From NCBI RefSeq assembly GCF_000518805.1, contig NZ_JAEH01000015.1, positions 1 to 64,000 on the forward strand: a stretch of 64,000 bases of DNA. The letters are read 5' to 3'. The notes below the pieces were generated by a model. It had not been told where the DNA came from, searched no databases, and saw nothing but the letters and a program-made list of their open reading frames with translations. This document shows, in pieces, positions 42,470-51,995 of this stretch (positions are counted from its first letter, which is position 1; every line of letters starts with the position of its first letter). Source of the DNA: Shewanella waksmanii ATCC BAA-643 (GTDB taxonomy: Bacteria; Pseudomonadota; Gammaproteobacteria; Enterobacterales; Shewanellaceae). A program made the position numbers and the translations under genes.

Positions 42470-43072
42470 TTATAGTTTTTGCCATACCTCAACTTCTTTA
42501 AGTTGGCCTTTTTCAATACGTTTAGTATGCATTAAGGTTTTATCACCCTGCTGCTCTAAGGTGTACTCAAATGAAAACGCTTGCCCATGCTTTGCGCCAA
42601 AAGAGTTAAGTGAAAGATATTCGGTATATTGGGTATCAGTCAGTTTATATTGGCCTGAACCTGCTGCCCAAAATTCGGTGGGGGCAACCTCAGCAGCAAT
42701 GCCAGATTTGCTCGGGGGTTGCTTAACCGTGGTAAAGCTAAAATATCCGTCAGCTATCACCTTGATGGCTTGCAGGTGCAGTGCGGCGTAGTCTTGCCAC
42801 ACGCCCTTATCGTCAAGATACTTACCTTGTTGTAGTCGCCAAGCACCTTGCAGTCGATCAGTTGCAGAGGTTTGCGTGACGAGTGTTTCAGCGGGCGCAG
42901 ATTTAGCGATTTGCGGCGCGGTTTGGGCCATCACTGCAGGAGCAGAAAATAACCCGCCCATTAGCAAAACTGTTGAGGCTAGCAAAGCCCGCGTTGAGCG
43001 AACTGGTTTAGCCGTGTATTGACTTAAAGATAATCTATTTGGGATGAAATTAGGGGTTAATTGAGACTGCAT
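42470..43072 (-). CDS. Exported lipocalin-like (DUF4488-type) protein
   Basis: A 200-residue protein with an extended N-region before a signal peptide (LLASTVLLMGGLFSAPAVMA, about 30-49). The mature domain begins LQGAWRLQQGKYLDDKG and continues ADGYFSFTTV and FWAAGSGQYKLTDTQYTEYL, then ends with HTKRIEKGQLKEVEVWQKL. This pattern of a glycine-tryptophan start and a repeated strand order resembles DUF4488 lipocalin-like proteins; the assignment is by eye. AGGA lies 8 nt before the ATG. It stands alone between oleD and the small basic gene. Confidence 0.6.
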   Translation of the reverse strand: MQSQLTPNFIPNRLSLSQYTAKPVRSTRALLASTVLLMGGLFSAPAVMAQTAPQIAKSAPAETLVTQTSATDRLQGAWRLQQGKYLDDKGVWQDYAALHLQAIKVIADGYFSFTTVKQPPSKSGIAAEVAPTEFWAAGSGQYKLTDTQYTEYLSLNSFGAKHGQAFSFEYTLEQQGDKTLMHTKRIEKGQLKEVEVWQKL

Positions 43073-43203
43073 TATGAGCTTCCTGCCACCGAGAAAACCC
43101 TTAAATTGCCAGCGCTTAGTTATTCTAGCAACTGATTTAAGGCGAAAATATATTTCTCGGTACAGAACGTTTACTAAAGATGCAGGGACGCTTTAGCCAC
43201 TGT

Positions 43204-44301
43204 TTAGCGCAAACTCACTGCAAGCTTTTGCATGCCTTGATCGATAGAAATTAGCGCTTGGTAACCTAAATCTTGCTTAATGGCATCGATATTAAAGTAA
43301 TGACAGGTAGATAACTGCCGCGCCACAAAGCGCGTCATCATTGGCTCGTCTTGTTTTCTAAGCAATGAATAAACACCTTCTAAAACACAACCGGCTGCAT
43401 AGGCAACATTGGCGGGTACCCGCTGTGTTACCGGCGGTAAATCCACACAAGCAAGAATTTTATTGAGCATGCTTGCCATAGTAATAGGCTGATCGTTACT
43501 GACAAAATACGCTTTACCGGCACAAACCGCATTGGCTTGGGTTTGTGCGAGCGCCGCCAATATATGCGCATAAGCCGCATTTTCAACAAAAATGGTGTCA
43601 ACTAATTTGTCTTGTTTACCCACTAACTTGAGTTTGCCTGCGCGAGCGCGGTCAATAACACGTGGCACCAAGTGAGGATCTTGTGGCCCCCAAATAAGAT
43701 GTGGCCGAATAGATACCGTTTGTAAACGTTCGCCGTTGGCAACACTGACCCCGTTGGCTTGGCGCACCATCTGCTCTGCTTTGGCTTTAGACTCACCATA
43801 GTAATTGAGATACTGGTTAGCATAGGGCGCAGACTCGTCAATGCCCGCTTCATCTACGCCAGCAAAGGTAACACTGGGCGTACTGGTATAAACTAAATTG
43901 GTAATATTGTGCTGTTTAACAGCGCTAATAATGTTGGCTGCACCATCAACATTAGGGGAATAATAACTCGCTTTACTGCCCCATACACCAGCCTTAGATG
44001 CAACATGAAATACCACATCACATCCTTGCATTGCATCAGTCACAGTTGCTTTGTCGGCAATATCACCCGTTACCATAGTGACACCCATAGCTTGCAGCTC
44101 TGGGTAGTTACCGCGTGCAAGCCCGGTCACTTTAATACCCGCAGCTAACAGTCGAGTGCAGATCGCTTTTCCTAAAAACCCACCCGCTCCGGTAACAAAC
44201 GCATGATTGACCTTTGCCGCCAACTGCGTCAGCGCTTGCTGCTCTGCGCCGTGTAAAGCGCTAAATACTTGCTGCGGGTCAAATTGGCTAGTGGCTGTCA
44301 T
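43204..44301 (-). CDS. oleD: OleD NADP-dependent reductase of olefin synthesis
   Basis: The start is set at ATG 44301, with AAGGA 6 nt upstream and a 2-nt gap from oleC; the extra residues of the longest frame do not align. The 365-residue short-chain reductase has the Rossmann motif TGAGGFLGKA (about 37-46), TSTPSV for the catalytic Ser and YYGESKAKAE for the Tyr-Lys pair. OleD reduces the 2-alkyl-3-ketoacid made by OleA to the 2-alkyl-3-hydroxy acid. It is the last gene of oleABCD and has a normal length. Confidence 0.92.
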   Translation of the reverse strand: MTATSQFDPQQVFSALHGAEQQALTQLAAKVNHAFVTGAGGFLGKAICTRLLAAGIKVTGLARGNYPELQAMGVTMVTGDIADKATVTDAMQGCDVVFHVASKAGVWGSKASYYSPNVDGAANIISAVKQHNITNLVYTSTPSVTFAGVDEAGIDESAPYANQYLNYYGESKAKAEQMVRQANGVSVANGERLQTVSIRPHLIWGPQDPHLVPRVIDRARAGKLKLVGKQDKLVDTIFVENAAYAHILAALAQTQANAVCAGKAYFVSNDQPITMASMLNKILACVDLPPVTQRVPANVAYAAGCVLEGVYSLLRKQDEPMMTRFVARQLSTCHYFNIDAIKQDLGYQALISIDQGMQKLAVSLR

Positions 44302-44303
44302 GG

Positions 44304-46001
44304 TTATTCCTTGTGTGTCTTTTGCGCCCAAACTGCCAGTTTTTCGCGAAATATCTTGGCATTGTGACGAATATCAACGGGGAAATCAGGGTGGATAAGA
44401 AAGCGCGCTATGCCTTGAGTTTGTGAATGCGCCTCGGCAAGCTGCGTTAATGCATGAAACAGCTCTGATGATTGCGAACACGCTAAGCTGTTGTCTAGCT
44501 CGACACACAATAATGGCACTCGTTCACCGTTGACATCAATCCCCACCAACGCAGAGCGTTTAACTTGGGGGTGGGTATTAAAGATGCGCTCAGCTGGAAT
44601 AGAAAAATAGCGTTTGCCGTCACTGGCATCAACTCTGTGGGCTTTGCGGCCGCACATCCACAGTTGCCCTTGTGCATCTAAGTAACCTAAGTCACCCATG
44701 CGATGATAGACCTTGCCGTTTTCATCACGCATTTTTGCCTGTAAGGTCGCGGCATCGCGGTGATAATAGCTTTGGCTGACCATATTGCCGCTCACAACTA
44801 TCTCGCCAACTTGCTGGGTGTCTAATAACTTGGCATCGGCGAGCTGGGCAATGGGTTGTTCATCAATATCAATGATGGCGATATCCACTCCCTTAATTGC
44901 CTGACCCACACAAATTCCGCCACCATTATCAGTAATTGCCGTGGTATCTAATAAGGCATCGCTACCCATCATGCTTATGGGTAATGATTCGGTTGCGCCG
45001 TAGGAGTTAAGTACCTGCACACCAGGGTTAAGCATAGTGGTAAAGCGGGCAATAGAAGGCAAAGTAGCAGGCGCGCCAGCAGATATAACACGCTGAATAC
45101 TATTTAATTTACGTACAGGTTCTGCAGTTGTGCTCGCAAGGCCAAGACGCTCAATCAGCGCTGGATTAACAAACATATTGCTACATTGATATTTATCAAT
45201 TGCCGCAAAGAAATAATCGGGGTTGGCAGTGATGGGTTTACTGGCATCCATATCAGGCACAATCGATGCCATCCCGAGTGCCGGACCAAATAACGAGAAC
45301 AGCGGAAATGTGGCTAGATCTCGCTCGCCCACTTTGATCTGATAATCGTCCCTAAGTGCGCTGATTTGCGCCTCAAACATTTTGTGAGAATACACCACCC
45401 CTTTTGGAGTGCCTGTGCTACCACTGGTGAACAAAATGGCACACATGTCATCATCGGCTAACCACTGCATAGCAAACGGTTGCTCGGCGTCAACCTTAGC
45501 AACCAAGCTAGCAAGTGAAGGGCCACCGCAAAGCCAACTTGGGCCACCCACTCCAATAATGTGCTTAACGCTAGTTTTACCCCAACCAAATAATTTACGC
45601 GCAATGTGCGCTTTAGGTATGCCAATAAACGCATCGGGCTTGGCTTCTTCAAAGCATTGTTTGAGGTTATGGATCCCCATACCTGGGTCAACAAATATCG
45701 GAATGATGCCGGCTTTAAACAGGGCAAAAGTCAATGCAAAAAAGTCGACACTAGGGGTTACCATAAGCACCGCTTTCATACCCAGCTTTATACCCTGCTG
45801 GCACAATGCATGGGCCATACGGTCGCTTAAACGATTAAGTTCGGCAAAGTTTATTTCTTGATAGCTTAGGGTTTTAGCCTGCCAAGGCAGGCCATTTGCT
45901 TGCTGCACTGCCACAGCCAGTTTGTCTGCGGAATGATTGGCCGCATCGACCAAGTGGCGACATAAGTTCGCCGTGTGCTTACTTGATTGAGTCATCGCCA
46001 T
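44304..46001 (-). CDS. oleC: OleC beta-lactone synthetase (AMP-dependent ligase fold)
   Basis: A 565-residue ANL-superfamily protein. The AMP-binding motif [18 protein letters not shown] is near 188-205, SYGATE is the A5 motif, [20 protein letters not shown] is the hinge and RKAHRVD follows. OleC uses ATP to cyclise the beta-hydroxy acid from OleD into a cis beta-lactone. The normal ANL C-terminal lysine region is altered in this family, so it is not an ordinary acyl-CoA ligase. The initiating codons ATG-GCG-ATG both suit the AAAGG site. It lies 49 bp after oleB. Confidence 0.92.
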   Translation of the reverse strand: MAMTQSSKHTANLCRHLVDAANHSADKLAVAVQQANGLPWQAKTLSYQEINFAELNRLSDRMAHALCQQGIKLGMKAVLMVTPSVDFFALTFALFKAGIIPIFVDPGMGIHNLKQCFEEAKPDAFIGIPKAHIARKLFGWGKTSVKHIIGVGGPSWLCGGPSLASLVAKVDAEQPFAMQWLADDDMCAILFTSGSTGTPKGVVYSHKMFEAQISALRDDYQIKVGERDLATFPLFSLFGPALGMASIVPDMDASKPITANPDYFFAAIDKYQCSNMFVNPALIERLGLASTTAEPVRKLNSIQRVISAGAPATLPSIARFTTMLNPGVQVLNSYGATESLPISMMGSDALLDTTAITDNGGGICVGQAIKGVDIAIIDIDEQPIAQLADAKLLDTQQVGEIVVSGNMVSQSYYHRDAATLQAKMRDENGKVYHRMGDLGYLDAQGQLWMCGRKAHRVDASDGKRYFSIPAERIFNTHPQVKRSALVGIDVNGERVPLLCVELDNSLACSQSSELFHALTQLAEAHSQTQGIARFLIHPDFPVDIRHNAKIFREKLAVWAQKTHKE

Positions 46002-46050
46002 CGGCCTTTATGGTTAGGTTAGCGTTTAGTTATACTGCCACGGTGACAGT

Positions 46051-46926
46051 TTAGCTTGTTGCCATAAACTGCTTAATATGACCCACCACTTCTTCGCTGG
46101 CATCTTCAAGAATGTAGTGACCACAGTCAGCAAACTCATGAACTTGCGCGTGAGGCATTTCTTGTTTCCACTGTGCAAGAAAGTGTTTATCGAATACAAA
46201 ATCCTGTAGGCCCCAACAAATTAATGTTGGCACCTGACTAAATTTAGGCAATGACTGGCTAATTTCGGTCACTAAGTCGTAGTTTCTATCACCTGGTTTA
46301 AGCGGAATATCTTGTACAAAACGCAGGGTCGAGATGCGGTTTTCCCATGAATTAAATGGTGCGACATAGGCTTGGCGAATATCTTTAGGCATAGGTTTGC
46401 GTTTTACGCCAACGTAACTCGCAATCGATGAAAAGGCATTAAAGCCGCGCACTAATCCGGTACCAATAAAGGTATTGCGGCAGATCCACAAAGGCCACGG
46501 GAATGGTTTAGATTTAGGAAGATGAAAGGCACCGGTATTAAGAATAACCAGTTTTTTAATCCGATCAGGGTAACGTGCCGCATAACCCATACCAATCATG
46601 CCGCCCCAATCATGGACCACTAAGGTAATGTTTTGCTTAATGTTGAGCTGATCAAGTAAGGCTTCTAAGTCGTCAATACGCTGTGGCAAGGTATAGTCGT
46701 AACTTTCGTCACCGGGTTTATCTGACAAGCCACAACCAATATGATCAGGCACTATGCATTGGTGCGTCGATTTAAGCGTTTCAATGACATTACGGTAGTA
46801 AAACGACCAGCTAGGATTACCGTGTACCATGACAACCGGCTCGCCTTGGCCTTCGTTGACATAATGCTGTTTATTGCCGTTAAGATCTAAATAGTGACGC
46901 TGGTAAGGAAAAAGCGTGTCTAACAT
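46051..46926 (-). CDS. oleB: OleB beta-lactone decarboxylase (haloalkane-dehalogenase fold)
   Basis: A 291-residue alpha/beta-hydrolase. HGNPSWSFYYRN is the oxyanion region, the nucleophile is Asp106 in VVHDWGG, and the catalytic His is in CGHYILEDA (about 270). OleB is related to haloalkane dehalogenases but splits the beta-lactone of OleC to a cis-alkene and CO2. In many bacteria oleB is fused to oleC; here the two are separate genes. It lies 93 bp after oleA. Confidence 0.93.
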   Translation of the reverse strand: MLDTLFPYQRHYLDLNGNKQHYVNEGQGEPVVMVHGNPSWSFYYRNVIETLKSTHQCIVPDHIGCGLSDKPGDESYDYTLPQRIDDLEALLDQLNIKQNITLVVHDWGGMIGMGYAARYPDRIKKLVILNTGAFHLPKSKPFPWPLWICRNTFIGTGLVRGFNAFSSIASYVGVKRKPMPKDIRQAYVAPFNSWENRISTLRFVQDIPLKPGDRNYDLVTEISQSLPKFSQVPTLICWGLQDFVFDKHFLAQWKQEMPHAQVHEFADCGHYILEDASEEVVGHIKQFMATS

Positions 46927-47019
46927 GACTTGTCCTAAATTTGCTCTGCCCTGTGGTCAGCACACTTGGCTGCCACAGGTATTTTTGTTGGGGACGATAC
47001 AGCTAGTACGTGGCGTAAT

Positions 47020-48069
47020 CTACCACTTGATGCCTAACATCATGCAGTTCAATCCACTGCCGATGCCAAGAAAGCTGACTTGATCGCCCTTTTGCAAGAA
47101 GCCCTGATCATGAGCGATAGCTGCAGTGACGGGTAACGACACTGTACCCATATTGCCCAGCAGCTGGTATGTAGGGAACTCTTTTTCTTGCGGAATATTA
47201 AGCGCATTAAGCACTTGTCTGCGATTAGATGCACCCACTTGATGACAAATGACTTTATCGACCTGCTCTACCAACCAATCACGTTGGTCTAAGAAGTGGG
47301 TCCAGGTGTGTCTGGCAAGCTCAACCCCTTCTTTAAGTAGCGCTACGCCATCAGTACGCATAAACTCGCGATAAAGCTGCAAGCCCGCTTCCTGTAACCC
47401 CCATTGACAAAGGTTGTGATGCTCTGGTGCCGATAAATGACTGGCGCCTAACAATTGGTGCTGTCTGTCAGACTTAAGATCAACACTGCCATCGGTAAGT
47501 AGTACCGCAACAGCTCCGGAGCCGCCGGTTAAGGTCGCTAATGACTGTGCGTAGTTTTTCATCGTAGGCTCAGCAAGCATGTTGTCGATGGTGATATCAA
47601 CAATGTGTCTGGCTGATTCACACGACACCACAAGCCCAGCTTTGATTTGCCCTAACTCAATACGGTTGGCAATGTCTAAAATACCGCTAAGCACGCCTAA
47701 GCACGCATTACTGATATCATAAATTGCCGTGTCTTTTGAAACACCGAGTTCTGCTGCAATTCTGCAAGCGGTAGCTGGTTCGTGTTGATCGCGACATACG
47801 CCGGTATAAACCACCGCACCTAAATCACTCACTTGAATACCGGTTTCGTCAATGGCTTTGTTAGCAGCAACAAGCGCACCGTCTGACAAACGATGCCCTT
47901 TTGGCCACCAACGACGCTCGTCAATACCCGTCAGTGCAGCTAACTGCCCCATTGGGATACGAAACTTCTGATACAAAGGGGCAAGTCTAGACTCTAACTC
48001 TGACGTTGAGACCACTTCCGGCGCCAACTCATAGGCTAGGCTATTTATATAAACGCGGGAATATTTCAT
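47020..48069 (-). CDS. oleA: OleA thiolase: head-to-head acyl-CoA condensation
   Basis: The start is set at ATG 48069 (MKYSRVYINSLAYELAP), the usual N-terminus of Shewanella OleA; a GTG 21 nt earlier has no better ribosome site. The 349-residue thiolase-superfamily enzyme has the nucleophile Cys123 in DISNACLGVL and the base Glu97 in RDQHEPAT. The 26-residue spacing between them equals that of the Xanthomonas enzyme (Glu117 and Cys143). OleA joins two fatty acyl-CoAs by non-decarboxylative Claisen condensation. In Shewanella the pathway product is a highly unsaturated C31 polyene. It is the first gene of oleABCD. Confidence 0.95.
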   Translation of the reverse strand: MKYSRVYINSLAYELAPEVVSTSELESRLAPLYQKFRIPMGQLAALTGIDERRWWPKGHRLSDGALVAANKAIDETGIQVSDLGAVVYTGVCRDQHEPATACRIAAELGVSKDTAIYDISNACLGVLSGILDIANRIELGQIKAGLVVSCESARHIVDITIDNMLAEPTMKNYAQSLATLTGGSGAVAVLLTDGSVDLKSDRQHQLLGASHLSAPEHHNLCQWGLQEAGLQLYREFMRTDGVALLKEGVELARHTWTHFLDQRDWLVEQVDKVICHQVGASNRRQVLNALNIPQEKEFPTYQLLGNMGTVSLPVTAAIAHDQGFLQKGDQVSFLGIGSGLNCMMLGIKW

Positions 48070-48324
48070 GAAACAGTATATTTCGCTCACTTTATCGACA
48101 GTTTAAGCGTCGACAAATATTATTATTCAATGTTAACCCGTCATTTGAACAAGAAAACACGCATCATTCAATAAAAAACCACTATCAATGGCTATTTTTC
48201 ACTTATAGAGCACATTGTATGGCGCTGTTTTTGCAACACTTCGAATGTTATTCAAATATCATAGCTAATTTTAACTATTAATAAACATAACCTTAGAGAG
48301 CATTTCAGTCGCAAGCTGCTTTTT

Positions 48325-49644
48325 TCAACGTTTTTTGGCCAAAATAAGCGCATTTCTTGGGGTGACAGTAAAATCACAAAAATTAAACAATTCGACACGG
48401 TAACCATGTGCCTGCAGATAACATACCCGGTCAAGTAATAACCAGCGCTCTAATACATGACGAAACAGGTGCGCCACCAAATCAATTCGGCGCGTTAATC
48501 TTTGCCGTTGTATACCCTGTGCCAAAAACGAGTCAGCACACCATGGCTTAGTCAATTTGAGCTGTTTTTGCTGCGCTGCCCAATGACAAAAATGCTCAAA
48601 ACCCATTTTATGCTGGCTTTGTTTCATGGTGGGTACTGGTAAATACTCATCTACATCACGTTGATAGCGCTGCAAACTATCAAAACCTAAACGCCATGCG
48701 ACCTGTTGTAACCGCAATTGCCGCTGACTGTCGCTGGCAATCACACTCTGTTGCAGTGGCAACTGCAAATCGTGGCGCGATAGCGTCAGTGTGCTTTGCT
48801 GGCCTAACTGACTGAGAGGTTGATAGTGTTTATCGCGGATTAAGTGATAACAACACGGCGAAATAGCGATTTGCTCCGTCGCCGACTGGCTAGCCTGTTT
48901 AAGCAACTGCACATGCAGATCGCCACAAGCATGCAAGGCAACTGCGGTTTGCTTAGCCTGAACGTGTTTTGCAGCACTCTCATCAAAGGCATCTTGGCAA
49001 ACAAAATGTTGTGGTAAATGCCATTTGTCAGCAAACACTTGTCCCGCTTGGCACAGCGATGCCTGCCATTCAAGGCTCGTCACTTGGCAATCATGTTGCT
49101 TTGCTAGTAACCGGCCTAAATGCCCTTTACCGGCACACCACTCAAGTATTGGCAACTCGGTGCGCGGTACCACCGCAGCAAAAGCTTGAATTTGTTGCCA
49201 CTTACGCCCCTTAATATGGGCGCTAAAATGAGGCAGCTCATCGACCGAAAGTGCTGAGGTTGTGCTGCTCTGATGATTAGCGACTTGATTGTGCAGTTGT
49301 AGGCCCAAAGTTTTGGGGTCAAGTAGCGATAACAGCTTGTCAGCCTCAGATTTCAAATCTTGTTGCAGTGCAGGACGTAAGCGGGCAAATAAGGTTTCAG
49401 GGCAACTGTCTAGCGCTTCAAGCTCGCTATCTTGCAGTTGCCATACTGCCTGTGCCAATTGCGGATATTGCTGTCGCCAAGGCAGTTGCTGGCAGTTAAA
49501 CGCCTGTACCTGCCATAGTGCTTTGGTTTGCACTAGCAAGCTGTCGATTGCCGCAAATTGTTCAGCAAACCCCATATATACCGCGTCATGACTTGCGCCT
49601 ACTCCGCTATCCACGACTGGTTTTGAACCTGCTAATTCTGTCAT
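48325..49644 (-). CDS. SAM-dependent methyltransferase, uncharacterised
   Basis: A 439-residue protein with a class I methyltransferase core of PF13679 type. The SAM motif is ILEWCAGKGHLGRLLAKQ (about 167-184), followed by VALHACGDLHVQLLKQA (motif II/III region) and SPCCYHLIRDKHY, whose SPCCY resembles a catalytic tetrapeptide. The C-terminal part continues with a helical RHVLERWLLLDRVCYL region. Such enzymes act on RNA or protein, but the substrate is unknown. The start overlaps the stop of the upstream lipoprotein gene (ATGA), indicating coupling to that gene. Confidence 0.8.
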   Translation of the reverse strand: MTELAGSKPVVDSGVGASHDAVYMGFAEQFAAIDSLLVQTKALWQVQAFNCQQLPWRQQYPQLAQAVWQLQDSELEALDSCPETLFARLRPALQQDLKSEADKLLSLLDPKTLGLQLHNQVANHQSSTTSALSVDELPHFSAHIKGRKWQQIQAFAAVVPRTELPILEWCAGKGHLGRLLAKQHDCQVTSLEWQASLCQAGQVFADKWHLPQHFVCQDAFDESAAKHVQAKQTAVALHACGDLHVQLLKQASQSATEQIAISPCCYHLIRDKHYQPLSQLGQQSTLTLSRHDLQLPLQQSVIASDSQRQLRLQQVAWRLGFDSLQRYQRDVDEYLPVPTMKQSQHKMGFEHFCHWAAQQKQLKLTKPWCADSFLAQGIQRQRLTRRIDLVAHLFRHVLERWLLLDRVCYLQAHGYRVELFNFCDFTVTPRNALILAKKR

Positions 49645-50870
49645 TGTGGCGCTGCACTATCACTGCGTTGCTGCATACGCTTACCAAGCCAAATGCCTAA
49701 AAATAGCGGCACAAACACCACCACCATAATAAATAGAATGATATAAAGGATGAGATCTTGTAGCAATTTGCCGAGCTCATCAAACACTTTGGCGACGGTC
49801 ATTTGTGAGATATGCTCTAAATCCGCGGCCGCGGCGATACGCTCGCGAGCAATCATCTCTTCTATCGCTAAGCGCTCATTTTTAACCATGATAGTTAGCG
49901 CTTCACGCTCGCTCGACAGCTGCGCCATTTTATCATCGGTCACACTGCTCAATTGATTGAGCAAAGGGGTTAATTCACGGCGTAAATCAACGGCTAAAGA
50001 TTGCATCATCTCTGGGCTTTGCGCCATTAGCACTTGAAATTTAGCTGAGGTATCAGCAATGCTAGCTAGCGTGCGCTGCACTTCTTCAGAGTTGATGTTT
50101 GAATGCAGCGCATATAGCTCTGCTTTCCAGCCTAATATTTTCGGCATCTGTTCAGATATCATTGCCATGCGATCTGAAATATCACTCATCACCTCAGGTA
50201 GAGTCCCAAAGGTGGTGACCGCTTCAAACTCGCTAATCTCGTTGTACTTTAACCAAGATTGAAACGCCGTTTGCCGCGCAAAACTGATATCAGGTAGCGG
50301 CTGACTCGCTATATACTGGTTAATGAATTTACGGTGCTTGTTAAAATCTGATTTGGAAACAAACCCTTGCACCGTGGTTTCAAAATCACGCTGTAATTGC
50401 TCACTCGCTTTAATGGCAATCCCTTGGTGTTCGCCAAATAATTGCTGACCGGATCCGTCACAAAAAAACGCATTCATTTGCGCCGTTAATGCCCAGGTAT
50501 CCACCATGGCGGCCACAGGCGAGCTTTGATAGATACTGCGGCTGAGCGCCTCTTCAGCGTTAATTTTCCACATTAAGGTATTAGAGCGGATACTAATATC
50601 ACCGCTTGCTGCTTCATCATTTTTAGCCAGTCGCGCAATGTCATCAGCAGCATGTTCGACGCCGATAAAAAACGTCTGACTAAAATCGCGACTAAATAGC
50701 CGCATATTAAGTTGCTCTTGAGGTAAAGGTTCAATACCACTTTCAAGTTTGACTTCTAACAAAGAGCACGCTGATAACATCGCCCCAAACGTAAACGCTA
50801 ATGCGCTACGCCATAAACTGCGGGGCCAACGGCTTGCAGGCCTAATGTGACTGGGCCAATTTGACTTCAT
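49641..50870 (-). CDS. Lipoprotein with C-terminal membrane helix, uncharacterised
   Basis: A 409-residue protein with an N-terminal lipobox (GAMLSAC, Cys about 35) after an Arg-rich stretch, and a strong C-terminal hydrophobic helix (about 366-390, LYIILFIMVVVFVPLFLGIW) followed by KRMQQR. Between them is a largely helical region; residues about 230-360 are heptad-like with many Glu, Met and Ser, suggesting coiled coil. Having both a lipid anchor and a C-terminal helix with a positive tail implies an inner-membrane protein held at both ends. No family is recognised. The start has a GAGG site and a perfect CRP palindrome lies 170 bp upstream. Confidence 0.7.
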   Translation of the reverse strand: MKSNWPSHIRPASRWPRSLWRSALAFTFGAMLSACSLLEVKLESGIEPLPQEQLNMRLFSRDFSQTFFIGVEHAADDIARLAKNDEAASGDISIRSNTLMWKINAEEALSRSIYQSSPVAAMVDTWALTAQMNAFFCDGSGQQLFGEHQGIAIKASEQLQRDFETTVQGFVSKSDFNKHRKFINQYIASQPLPDISFARQTAFQSWLKYNEISEFEAVTTFGTLPEVMSDISDRMAMISEQMPKILGWKAELYALHSNINSEEVQRTLASIADTSAKFQVLMAQSPEMMQSLAVDLRRELTPLLNQLSSVTDDKMAQLSSEREALTIMVKNERLAIEEMIARERIAAAADLEHISQMTVAKVFDELGKLLQDLILYIILFIMVVVFVPLFLGIWLGKRMQQRSDSAAPQ

Positions 50871-51039
50871 AAATTCCTCGTGACGCCATCCTCACCAACA
50901 GGCGAGCTTAATAGCAATTGAATCGTTTAAGTTTATCACCGCAACGGTGAGTCAACCAATATCGACAAATCGCTTTTAGCCTATTCTGTTGCTGCTAAAG
51001 TGAGCATTTATTAAAGATTGCGCCTGACAAGATTGAAGA

Positions 51040-51055
51040 TGTGAACCAGCTCACA
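51040..51055. promoter_or_regulatory. CRP-binding palindrome between divergent genes
   Basis: TGTGA-ACCAGC-TCACA is an exact match to the CRP core, flanked by GA and TAAA. It lies 37 bp before the DUF1289 start and 170 bp before the lipoprotein gene, so it could activate the latter and repress or activate the former. Confidence 0.7.
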
Positions 51056-51091
51056 TAAAATAGCGGCCTGTTTTTATGTTGAGATAGTTAA

Positions 51092-51331
51092 ATGCAATCA
51101 CCCTGCGTAGCAAAATGTGGCCTTAACGATGATGATTTCTGTGTCGGTTGCTTTCGACATATTGACGAAATTGTCGGCTGGTCTGCGGCAAGCGATGAAC
51201 GGAAACAACATATTTGCCAGCAAGCGGCCGCACGCAAGCAAGATGTTAAAGGCACTGATAACAAGCAGATCATCAGCCGAGCGAAATGGTTAGCAGCAGA
51301 AGCGCGTATCGCCGATCGCCCTGTTGATTAG
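51092..51331 (+). CDS. DUF1289 protein
   Basis: A 79-residue protein with the DUF1289 signature: SPCVAKCGLNDDDFCVGCFR, with four Cys placed as CxxxC...CxxC, and EIVGWSAASDERKQHI, where the I-x-W-x(6)-R pattern is conserved. The cysteines suggest a small metal or iron-sulfur site, but the function is unknown. A GAGA site precedes the ATG. A CRP palindrome lies immediately upstream. Confidence 0.85.
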   Translation: MQSPCVAKCGLNDDDFCVGCFRHIDEIVGWSAASDERKQHICQQAAARKQDVKGTDNKQIISRAKWLAAEARIADRPVD

Positions 51332-51467
51332 CATCGTCCTAATGCTTTACATGCTCTGGCTTTACACGCATTGCTTAATAAGCCTCGGCATGTGACTTCA
51401 AGCTAGCATAGACAAGGCGTGTCAGCTAAAATTACATTCTCGCTTGGGTTTAGCTTAACCTAGACCA

Positions 51468-51830
51468 TCACTTCTTATTCATCATGCCTTTCAAATCCGC
51501 AAATGGATTATATGTAGCGGCTTCTACTTTGGTTTCAGTGGTGTCACCGTACTGAATCAACTCTTCATATTTAGCGTGTTCGTTGTCGTGGCAATATAAA
51601 CACAATAGTTCCCAATTGGAGCCGTCAGAGGGGTTATTGTCGTGGTTATGGTCCACATGATGCACGGTGAGTTCTCTTAGGTTGGCATGGGTGAACTCGC
51701 GGGTGCAGCGGCCGCAGATCCATGGGTAGAGTTTTAACGCTTGCTCGCGGTAACCCGTTTCACGTTTGGCTTTATACTCTCTTGCTTGGGCTAAAACACG
51801 ATCTAATTTGCTTTGTGGTTGGCTCGACAT
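51468..51830 (-). CDS. yajD: YajD-type HNH nuclease
   Basis: The start is set at ATG 51830 (120 residues), which agrees with the family; the longer frame has no homology. It aligns along its length with E. coli YajD: LKLYPWICGRCTREFTHANL, the catalytic core RELTVHHVDHNHDNNPSDGS, NWELLCLYCHDNEHAKYEEL and NPFADLKGMMNKK. CGRC and CLYC bind a structural metal, and HHVDHNH is the HNH metal site. YajD is presumed to be a nicking or structure-selective nuclease, but the role is unknown. Confidence 0.92.
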   Translation of the reverse strand: MSSQPQSKLDRVLAQAREYKAKRETGYREQALKLYPWICGRCTREFTHANLRELTVHHVDHNHDNNPSDGSNWELLCLYCHDNEHAKYEELIQYGDTTETKVEAATYNPFADLKGMMNKK

Positions 51831-51938
51831 GATGCACACTCGGTCTGTAATTATGCCATTAGAATAATCGCCGCTATCAATAGATTCAAGCGCGCTAGGC
51901 CACATTACTTAAAAACCCTAGCGGGGGTGTTACTACAT

Positions 51939-51966
51939 AAAAAAGCAGCGTGAACGCTGCTTTTTT
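51939..51966 (-). terminator. Rho-independent terminator of the pst-phoU operon
   Basis: Perfect 12-bp stem AAAAAAGCAGCG / CGCTGCTTTTTT with a TGAA loop; six T residues on the minus side, 30 bp after phoU. Confidence 0.88.
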
Positions 51967-51995
51967 AATTAGATAAGTGACCGTAATGAGTCTGA

